Source: Prado023 sp963818445
Lineage (GTDB): Bacteria > Actinomycetota > Actinomycetes > S36-B12 > CAIYMF01
Length of the DNA stretch: 64,000 nt
Direction of reading: 5' to 3'
Assembly: GCA_963818445.1 (NCBI GenBank)
Contig: CAWFSG010000001.1
Span: 62,001-126,000 of the forward strand
The position numbers and the translations under genes are program-made. Position 1 is the stretch's first letter; each line of letters opens with the position of its first letter. Of the stretch, positions 56,453-64,000 are shown in pieces. The notes under the pieces are model-generated. The model saw only the letters and a list, made by a program, of their open reading frames with translations. It did no database searches and had not been told where the DNA came from.

Positions 56453-57294
56453 CAGCCGGTCGGCTCCGACCCGGCGGCAGTCGCACCGATCACTGCAGGC
56501 GGCTCGAACGTCGGGCTTGCATCGAACGCCGCGATCCGACTCGTCCGCCGCAATGCCGCGAGAACCCGGCTGCCGAGCAGCAGGACGGCCGTGAGGGTCA
56601 GGAGTGCTCGCGGCAGGTCGTAGCCCATCGACGTGGTCAGGTTGAACCGGAACCAATGGGCCGCGTTGACCGCCGGACCTGCTCCTGGGATGTACGCGAT
56701 CGCCTCGGGCAGTCCGGTGGCCGTCGGCCAGAACCAGAGGTTGAGCAACCATCCGTAGGCCACCGCCGCGAGCGCCGCGTAGCCGGCGAGCAGCGGGATC
56801 TCCCAGCGGCGGGGCAGTCGGCCGGCCAGCATCCCGGCCCCGAGGCCCACCCAGGCAGCGGCGATCATCTGGAACGGCAGCCACGGGCCCACACCACCGG
56901 TCAGCAGCGCGGAGGCCAGGATGCACACCGCGCCGAGCACGAAGCCGAAGCCTGCGCCCAGCGCGTACCCGCCCAGGACGATCACGATCCAGATCGGCTC
57001 CAACCCGGCGATGCCCGCACCCAGTGCGCGCAGGGCAGCAGCGGTCGCGGCCAGGACCCCGAGCAGGGCCACAGCCTTGGCGCCCATCGCTCCGTCGGCC
57101 ACCAGGCTCAGGGTCACGGCCATCAGCAGCGGCACGAGCAGCCCGAAGATGAGTGGGGCGTCGTTGGCGTGCGCCAGCAGCTCGGAGCCCCGCGGAGCGA
57201 GCATCGGCCAGGTGAACGCCAGGATGCCGACCACGCTTGTGGCGGCGATCGCCGCAGCGCTGCGGGCCGAGACCGGGATGGCACGGGTGTTCAC
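56452..57294 (-). CDS. ECF transporter S component, probably cobalamin/cobinamide
   Basis: 280 residues, about six to seven membrane helices. The sequence resembles the ECF substrate-binding subunits of the CbrT type (e.g. LEPIWIVIVLGGYALGAGFG, GPWLPFQMIAAAWVGLGAGM, MGYDLPRAL). It binds the vitamin at the membrane and delivers it to the A and T subunits encoded just upstream. Cobalamin specificity is inferred from the riboswitch and the cob genes in the same operon. Stop overlaps the next start by one base. Confidence 0.85.
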   Translation of the reverse strand: MNTRAIPVSARSAAAIAATSVVGILAFTWPMLAPRGSELLAHANDAPLIFGLLVPLLMAVTLSLVADGAMGAKAVALLGVLAATAAALRALGAGIAGLEPIWIVIVLGGYALGAGFGFVLGAVCILASALLTGGVGPWLPFQMIAAAWVGLGAGMLAGRLPRRWEIPLLAGYAALAAVAYGWLLNLWFWPTATGLPEAIAYIPGAGPAVNAAHWFRFNLTTSMGYDLPRALLTLTAVLLLGSRVLAALRRTSRIAAFDASPTFEPPAVIGATAAGSEPTG

Positions 57295-57319
57295 GTCGTG
57301 GGCCTGACTCGTGACGTGG

Positions 57320-58956
<1,637 letters not shown>

Positions 58957-58960
<4 letters not shown>

Positions 58961-60102
58961 AGCGGGGCTCCTGCCATGCGGGGATGTCCGGACCCGGGTA
59001 TCGGGGGCGTCCAGAAGGCGGGACCGACGGCGAGCAGCACCGCGAGCGTCGGCACCACCACCAGCTCGGGCCACGTCAGGGGAACCGTCCGCAGCAGCAG
59101 CGCAGTCGGTGACCACACGAGGAACGTCGCGGCGACGAGCGCCCCGGAGCCGGCGGTCAGCCATTCGGGCCACCGCCACGGGTCCGGACGGTAGGCCGTC
59201 CGGGGACTGCGTCGACCCGCCGCTCGCAGACCGAGGACGGCCATCAGCACACCGCCGGCGAGCATCGGCCACCCGAGCAGCCGCGGAGCCGCCGAGTCGA
59301 ACAGGCCGTAGAGCCCGACGAGGACTCCGGCGAACCCGGCCAGGACCAACACGGCCTGGGTGCGCCGCTCCCGCTGGCTGACCTGGCCCGAGCGGCCGTA
59401 TCCGCGGCTGTCCATCGCCGCGGCGAGCTGGATCGAGCGTTCGAGGCCGCCGTCGAGGACGGGCCCGCTGGACCGCGCGAACGCCGCGATGCGCCCCTCA
59501 TCATGTCCGCGCAGGCGCCGCGCGGCGCCGACCCGACGGGCATCGGCGAGCAGGTGCGGGGCGAAGGTGAGCGCCACGACCACGGCCACGCCCACCTCAT
59601 ACAGGGCGGCGGGGACCGAGCGCAGCAGCCGGCTCGGCGGCGTGAGTGAGTTCGCCGCCCCCACACAGGCGATCATGACGGCCAGGCGCAGGCCCTCGGC
59701 GAGGCCGATCAGCACCGATTCCCAGGTGACCAGGCCGCCGAGGCGCACCCCCGCCATCCAGTCCGGCAGGGCGATCTCGGGCAGGGTGAACGCGAGGTTC
59801 AGGCCGACCGGCGCCCCGAGGAGGACCTGGAGCAGGGTGCGGGTCACGATCACCAGGACCCCCAGGCGAAGGGCTGCCGAGAAGGCGCCGGCCCACGCTG
59901 CATCGGGCCGTCGCGCGGAGACGACGACCGCAAGGCAGCCCAGGATGAGCCCGAGCAGCAGGGGGTTGGTCGTCCGCGACGCCGCGACCAGGAGCCCCAG
60001 TGCCCAGGCCCACCACGCAAGCGGGTGGAGGCTGCGGGGCAGCCGGCCGCTGACCCCGACCGTGGGCGCGGGCCCGGGTCGGGTCGTGGTGGGAAGGGCC
60101 AT
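58957..60102 (-). CDS. ECF transporter T component (CbiQ-like)
   Basis: 381 residues with about five to six membrane helices. The coupling motifs that contact the ATPases are visible as RRLRGHDEGR and AAMDSRGYGRSG. A longer than usual C-terminal membrane extension follows (LVLAGFAGVLVGLYGLFDSA onwards). It transduces ATP hydrolysis to the S component encoded downstream. Confidence 0.9.
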
Positions 60103-60113
60103 GGGGGTCAGGC

Positions 60114-60851
60114 CTACTCGGGTGACCGGGCGGATCGGCGCCGCTTCGGGATCCAGTAGGCGGCGCCGATCAGCAGCGCCAGCACCAGGGCGCCGACTGC
60201 GAAGCCGACCCAGGACTGGCTGCCCGTGTCGGAGGTTGAGGGCGTGTCCTCAGTGCTGGACGCAGCGGCCACGACGGCAGGGTTGGGCTGCTCGTCCTTC
60301 GCGGCCGTCGCGGCCGCCGCGGCATCGGCGTCGGAGACCTCGCTGCCGCACTGCGCCTCGGGGTAGCCGTTGATGGAGCAGATCAACCCGTTGTCGTCCG
60401 TGATCGACCCTGCGGCGGCCAGGGCCTGGTTGCCGGTGGATCCCTCGGGCACCGTGACGCAGGAGACCACGTCTGCTGGCGGGGTCTGGCCCTCGGGAGC
60501 GTCGGCGGCGTACCCCGAGTCGATGACGACCGCCACGCGGACCTCGCCGGAGGTCACGCCGGCAGCGGCGAGGTCGGGGCACAGGTCGGCGAACACGGGA
60601 GCGTTGTCCGGGCCCTGGGTCGGCACGTCGGAGGTGATCGTGAAGCGCCAACCCTGGACGTCGGAGTCGACGAGCGTGTAGTCGCCGGGCCCCGTCTGGG
60701 CTGCGACCCAGGTGCCGCTGGCGCCCTGCCAGTAGGACCAGTAGCGGTAGGCGGCGGCCTGCGCGGGGGCGGCCATCGCCACGGCGGCCAGTGCGGCCGT
60801 CAGGAGGGTGATCAGCAGGGCCGCGACGCGGCCGGAGGTGGTGGTCTTCAC
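60114..60851 (-). CDS. Secreted, membrane-anchored SCO2322-like protein of the B12 operon
   Basis: 245 residues from GTG at 60851. A signal peptide (VAALLITLLTAALAAVAMAA, cleavage near AQAA) is followed by a domain with AYRYWSYWQGASGTWVAAQT, typical of the SCO2322 family. A disordered Ala/Ser linker leads to a C-terminal helix (SWVGFAVGALVLALLIGAAY) and basic anchor. Six cysteines remain in the outer domain. It is the first gene after the cobalamin riboswitch; an extracellular corrinoid capture role is suggested by context but unproven. Confidence 0.8.
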   Translation of the reverse strand: MKTTTSGRVAALLITLLTAALAAVAMAAPAQAAAYRYWSYWQGASGTWVAAQTGPGDYTLVDSDVQGWRFTITSDVPTQGPDNAPVFADLCPDLAAAGVTSGEVRVAVVIDSGYAADAPEGQTPPADVVSCVTVPEGSTGNQALAAAGSITDDNGLICSINGYPEAQCGSEVSDADAAAAATAAKDEQPNPAVVAAASSTEDTPSTSDTGSQSWVGFAVGALVLALLIGAAYWIPKRRRSARSPE

Positions 60852-60899
60852 CAGGTGCCCTTCAGTGAGGCCCAGGGTGAGGGTGGGTCCGGCGGGCTC

Positions 60900-61070
60900 G
60901 GGGCCCTGTCCGGGCTCCACCGTCGTCCTCGGACGGTGTCGGAGCCCCAGTCCGCCAGGTGCTCCGACTTGCTCGGCCCTTGGAGAGGGCCTGGCTCACG
61001 GTTGCGGGACAGCGCCGGATTCGCACCGGCTTCCCCTGGATTCGGACTGTGGTTGTCGTGCCCCAACAGG
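60900..61070 (-). promoter_or_regulatory. Cobalamin riboswitch
   Basis: On the minus strand the conserved core GGGGAAGCCGGTGCGAATCC, then GCGCTGTCCCGCAACCGTGA, is present (about 61036-60996), followed by a B12-box-like AGTCGGAGCACCTGGCG (60969-60953). A strong hairpin GGGCTCC...GGAGCCC (60947-60912) follows about 60 bases before the first gene and may be the expression platform. Binding of adenosylcobalamin should lower expression of the whole transporter/cob operon. Confidence 0.93.
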
Positions 61071-61132
61071 TTAGCCCATCGGCACGGCAGTTCCGCCCGC
61101 GGCGGGAGCACCCCCTCGGGCAGACTGGATCC

Positions 61133-61657
61133 ATGACGGTTCGACTCATCCATGGCGACATCACGGCCTTCCCGGCCGACGCGATCGTCAACGCGGCGAA
61201 CAACGGGCTGCTGGGCGGCGGGGGAGTCGATGGGGCGATCCACCGGGCCGGGGGTCCGGCCATCCTGGCCGAGTGCCGCCGGATCCGAGCCGACCTGCTC
61301 CCCGACGGCCTGCCCACCGGACAGGCGGTCGCCACGACCGCCGGCGACCTCCCCGCACGCTGGGTGATCCACACGGTGGGACCGATCTACCGGGGGTCAC
61401 CGGACGACGCCGAGCTCCTGGCCTCGGCGCACCGGACGAGCATCGCCCGGGCACGTGAGCTGGGGGCGCGCTCGATCGCCTTCCCGGCGATCTCGACCGG
61501 GGTGTACGGCTACCCGGTCGAGCTGGCCGCCCCCATCGCGTTGGCCGAGGCCAGCGCAGCCGCAGACCTCGACATCACGTTCGTGCTGTTCAGCATGTCC
61601 ACGCTCGCGGCCTTCCGGGCGGCTGCCATCGCGATGGGCGTCGACGCGCAGGAGTAG
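61133..61657 (+). CDS. Macrodomain protein, O-acetyl-ADP-ribose deacetylase-like
   Basis: 174 residues. Binds ADP-ribose derivatives. The catalytic/binding loops are IVNAANNGLLGGGGVDGAIH (with the Asn and Asp of the MacroD type) and AFPAISTGVYGYPVELAA. The length is that of a lone macrodomain. It is divergent from the cobalamin riboswitch region, whose transcript begins in the same intergenic space. Likely removes ADP-ribose from proteins or hydrolyses O-acetyl-ADP-ribose. Confidence 0.93.
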   Translation: MTVRLIHGDITAFPADAIVNAANNGLLGGGGVDGAIHRAGGPAILAECRRIRADLLPDGLPTGQAVATTAGDLPARWVIHTVGPIYRGSPDDAELLASAHRTSIARARELGARSIAFPAISTGVYGYPVELAAPIALAEASAAADLDITFVLFSMSTLAAFRAAAIAMGVDAQE

Positions 61658-61893
61658 GGCACTGGCGAGCGCCGGCACGCGGTTCGCCGACGGGATCGGG
61701 GGTTGCGCCTGTTGCGCCGCGGCGGGACGGGTCTAGTCTGGAAGCAGATCGAGGTGATCGCATGACCGCGCAGACGCTGGTCATCCCCGTTGGACTCCGG
61801 AGCCCTGGGCTCGTCCACGTCCCGATCACCAGGATCGAGTAGTCGGCCCGCGTCCATTCCGGCGGGGCCGGAAGCAGTTGAGGGAGGAGCACC

Positions 61894-62250
61894 ATGGGTG
61901 CCACATCTGATCAGGTCAAGGGTCACGCCAAGGAGGTCGCGGGGATCGTGGCTGGCGACAAGGAGCTGAAGTCCGAGGGCAAGGCCGACCGCATGGCCGG
62001 TGAGGCGCAGGCGAACGTCGACCACGCCGTGCACACGGTGGAGGACGGCCTGGACTCGGCGAGGAGCGCCGCGGACTCCGGCCTGGAGAAGGCCAAGCAC
62101 ATGATCGACACCGGATTCGACAAGACCAAGGGCGCGATGGACACGGGATTCGACAAGACCAAGGACCTCGTCGACACCGGCCTGGACAAGACCAAGGGCA
62201 TGGTCGACACCGGTGTGGACAAGGCCAAGCACCTGCTCTACACCAAGTGA
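61894..62250 (+). CDS. CsbD family protein with LEA-like 11-residue repeats
   Basis: 118 residues from ATG at 61894 after AGGGAGGAG. The N-terminal half matches CsbD (SDQVKGHAKEVAGIVAGDKE, KSEGKADRMAGEAQ), a small stress-induced protein. The C-terminal half consists of four 11-residue repeats of the type DTGFDKTKGAM, amphipathic and highly charged, as in group 3 LEA proteins. The repeat DNA has a 33-bp period. A desiccation or envelope stress role is inferred from both parts. Confidence 0.8.
   Translation: MGATSDQVKGHAKEVAGIVAGDKELKSEGKADRMAGEAQANVDHAVHTVEDGLDSARSAADSGLEKAKHMIDTGFDKTKGAMDTGFDKTKDLVDTGLDKTKGMVDTGVDKAKHLLYTK
62107..62238 (+). repeat. Four 33-bp tandem repeats encoding 11-residue units
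   Basis: Each unit starts GACAC(C/G)GG and encodes DTG-(F/L/V)-DK(T/A)K-x3. Copies one and two are the most alike. The repeats are in frame in the CsbD gene. Confidence 0.85.
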
Positions 62251-62313
62251 GGTGACGTCCCGGGGCCCCTGCGCGACCCGTCGTGCGGGGCCCCGGGCTG
62301 ACATGCTGGGCGG

Positions 62314-63291
62314 GTGAAGTACCTCACCCTCAGAACTGGCGATCAGATGCCCGCACTCGGCCTGGGCACCTGGAAGATCCCGCGGGATGTGTGCGCCGAG
62401 ACGGTCCATGCCGCCATCGCCGCCGGCTACCGCCACCTCGACTGCGCGTGCGACTACGGCAACGAGGTCGAGGTCGGCCAGGGGATCGCGCAGGCCATCG
62501 CCGAGGGGCTGGTGACCCGCGAGGACCTGTGGATCACGTCCAAGCTCTGGAACACCTACCACCGTCCGGAGCACGTGGAGCCGGCGATCCGGCGGACCCT
62601 GTCCGACCTCGGCCTGGAGTACCTGGACCTCTACCTGATCCACTTCCCGATCTCGCTGCGGTTCGTGCCCTTCGAGGAGCGCTACCCGCCGGAGTGGCTG
62701 TTCGCTCCCGAGGCTGAGTCCCCGCACATGGAGTTCGAGGACGTCCCGATCGCGGCCACGTGGGCGGCGATGGAGGGTTTGTGGGAGGCCGGCCTCACCC
62801 GAGACCTCGGTGTCTGCAACATGACGACCGGGTTCCTGAGGGACCTCCTCGCCGGCTGCCTGATCCCCCCGGCCGTCCTCCAGGTGGAGATGCACCCCTA
62901 CCTGACCCAGGAGCGGCTCGTGCGCTTCGCGGCGCAGAACGACATCGCAGTGACGGCGTTCTCGCCGCTGGGCGCCGGCAGCTACGTCGGCCTGGGGATG
63001 GCCCAGCCGAGTCAGTCTGTGCTGGAGCAACCGGTGGTCCGCGGGATCGCCGAGCGGATGGACGCCACCCCGGCCCAGGTCGTGCTGGCCTGGGCGCTGC
63101 AGCGGGGGACGAACCCGATCGCCAAGAGCTCGTCGGTCGACCGCCTGCGGGAGAACCTCGGCGCGCAGGACCTGACCCTGTCCGAGCAGGACATGGCCAC
63201 GATCAGCGGGCTCAACCAGAACCTGCGGTTCAACGACCCCGGGCAGTTCTGCGAATCGGCCTTCAACACCTTCTGCCCGATCTTCGACTGA
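62314..63291 (+). CDS. Aldo/keto reductase, xylose-reductase-like
   Basis: 325 residues from GTG at 62314. NADPH-dependent carbonyl reductase of the AKR superfamily. The catalytic tetrad is visible: Asp in YRHLDCACDYGNE with its Tyr, Lys in ITSKLWNTYH, His in YLIHFPI. Nucleotide-binding end: AKSSSVDRLRENL. The loop EERYPPEWLFAPEAESPHM and the RFNDP tail resemble fungal/plant-type aldose (xylose) reductases (AKR2). Substrate unproven. The next gene is another reductase in the same direction. Confidence 0.88.
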   Translation: MKYLTLRTGDQMPALGLGTWKIPRDVCAETVHAAIAAGYRHLDCACDYGNEVEVGQGIAQAIAEGLVTREDLWITSKLWNTYHRPEHVEPAIRRTLSDLGLEYLDLYLIHFPISLRFVPFEERYPPEWLFAPEAESPHMEFEDVPIAATWAAMEGLWEAGLTRDLGVCNMTTGFLRDLLAGCLIPPAVLQVEMHPYLTQERLVRFAAQNDIAVTAFSPLGAGSYVGLGMAQPSQSVLEQPVVRGIAERMDATPAQVVLAWALQRGTNPIAKSSSVDRLRENLGAQDLTLSEQDMATISGLNQNLRFNDPGQFCESAFNTFCPIFD

Positions 63292-63329
63292 GGGCCGAGG
63301 CGAACCCACGCGGACGTGATCGGAGTGAC

Positions 63330-64000
63330 ATGAAGTACCTGGAGGGCGTCGACAGCGCCAAGCCGATCTCGCGGATCGGCCTGGGGACCTGGCAGTTCGG
63401 CTCGCGCGAGTGGGGCTATGGGGAGCAGTACAACGCGCAGGACGCCGACCAGATCGTGGCGCGGGCCGCGCAGGTGGGCATCACCTTGTTCGACACCGCG
63501 GAGATCTACGGCTTCGGCAGGAGTGAGTCGATCCTGGGTGCGGCGCTGGCTGCCCATGGCGTCCTGGACATGGCCTACGTCGCGACCAAGCACTTCCCGC
63601 TGTTCCCGATCGCACCCCTCGTGCGTCGGACCGCGCGAGCCAGCGCCGGGCGCTTGGGGGTCTCGACCATCGACCTCTACCAGGTGCACCAGCCCAACCC
63701 GGTCGTGCGCGACGGCACCACGATGGCCGGGATGCGCGACCTGCAGGACTCGGGGTTGGTCACCGACGTCGGGGTGAGCAACTACTCCCTGGACCGCTGG
63801 AAGGACGCAGAGCGGGCCCTGGGTCGACCGGTCCTGTCGAACCAGGTGCAGTTCAGCCTTGCGCACATGGGCCCGTTGGACGACCTCGTCCCCCACGCCG
63901 CAGCCGAGGGTCGGGTGGTGATCGCGTGGAGCCCACTGGGTCAGGGACTGCTCTCGGCCCGCTATGACGCCACGCATCGCCCGACCGGCGGGATACGCCA
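63330..64000 (+). CDS. Aldo/keto reductase, 3' end beyond window
   Basis: The first 223 residues of an AKR starting at ATG 63330, running off the right edge. Signatures: IGLGTWQFGSREWGYG, ITLFDTAEIYGFGRSE (Asp and Tyr), VATKHFP (Lys), DLYQVHQPNP (His) and VGVSNYSLDRW. The pattern FDTAEIYGFGRSE places it with the AKR11/12-like oxidoreductases, different from the preceding AKR. Probably cotranscribed with it, 38 bases downstream. Confidence 0.88.
   Translation, partial: MKYLEGVDSAKPISRIGLGTWQFGSREWGYGEQYNAQDADQIVARAAQVGITLFDTAEIYGFGRSESILGAALAAHGVLDMAYVATKHFPLFPIAPLVRRTARASAGRLGVSTIDLYQVHQPNPVVRDGTTMAGMRDLQDSGLVTDVGVSNYSLDRWKDAERALGRPVLSNQVQFSLAHMGPLDDLVPHAAAEGRVVIAWSPLGQGLLSARYDATHRPTGGIR

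Noticed and set aside
61762..61842. 26-residue plus-strand frame after a GAGGTG site
   Set aside because: Too short and without context or similarity; noted only because a ribosome binding site precedes it.
63012..63977. Minus-strand frame of 321 codons at the right edge
   Set aside because: Shadow of the two aldo/keto reductase genes, whose catalytic motifs are plain on the plus strand.

Overview
The window is high-GC DNA (about 70% by eye) with actinobacterial gene content: a type I fatty acid synthase followed by acpS, two type I glutamine synthetases with a GlnE adenylyltransferase, a DUF4191-lipA-lipB-sucB-lpdA-pepA-gcvT neighbourhood, a DUF222/HNH gene behind a TCGAAC-N4-GTTCGA SOS box and a GlnR-type box before glnA. 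FAS-I together with a beta-glucoside PTS and GlnR suggests a Micrococcales- or Actinomycetales-like organism rather than Streptomyces or Corynebacterium. That placement is inference; there is no rRNA or tRNA gene to anchor it.

Layout. 1-10.6 kb: CPBP protease, MarR regulator, map, an MFS exporter, panB, nadE, glnA2 and glnE. 10.8-20.5 kb: fas (about 3,090 residues) coupled to acpS. 20.5-32.3 kb: a TetR regulator convergent with acpS, a DUF3592 protein, an unusual universal-stress/M23-peptidase membrane fusion, a large polytopic membrane protein, a 48-residue membrane protein, an SOS-box-controlled HNH protein, a TolB-N/TPR regulator, an amino-acid permease and a small membrane protein. 32.5-39.9 kb: a leftward beta-glucoside locus with two PTS EIIBCA permeases, 6-phospho-beta-glucosidase, a HAD phosphatase and a BglG antiterminator; its leader carries a BglG-type RNA antiterminator overlapping an intrinsic terminator. 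40.0-40.9 kb: a two-gene mini-operon behind an 18-bp perfect palindrome. 40.9-53.2 kb: glnA, RDD protein, DUF4191 protein, lipA, lipB, a secreted-type protein, a TIGR01777 epimerase, sucB, lpdA, pepA and gcvT. 53.2-61.1 kb: a leftward cobalamin operon (cobS, cobT, MBL-CobU fusion, ECF S/A/T, SCO2322-like protein) under a cobalamin riboswitch. 61.1-64 kb: a macrodomain protein, a CsbD protein with 11-residue repeats and two aldo/keto reductases, the last running off the window.

How the parts work together. Nitrogen assimilation: glnA carries a GlnR box, and GlnE would adenylylate the glutamine synthetase. Lipoate made by LipB and LipA is attached to the SucB lipoyl domains, which Lpd reoxidises. 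The B12 operon joins salvage uptake (ECF) to nucleotide-loop assembly (CobU, CobT, CobS). The beta-glucoside genes form an inducible uptake and cleavage module controlled by antitermination.

Caution on quality. About twenty single-base frame breaks interrupt conserved genes (MFS, panB, nadE, glnA2, fas, both the proximal PTS gene and bglA, the HAD gene, bglG, pepA). Every break I could resolve is repaired by removing one base and none needs a base added. This looks like insertion-type sequence error, so I annotate these genes as single genes across the breaks.
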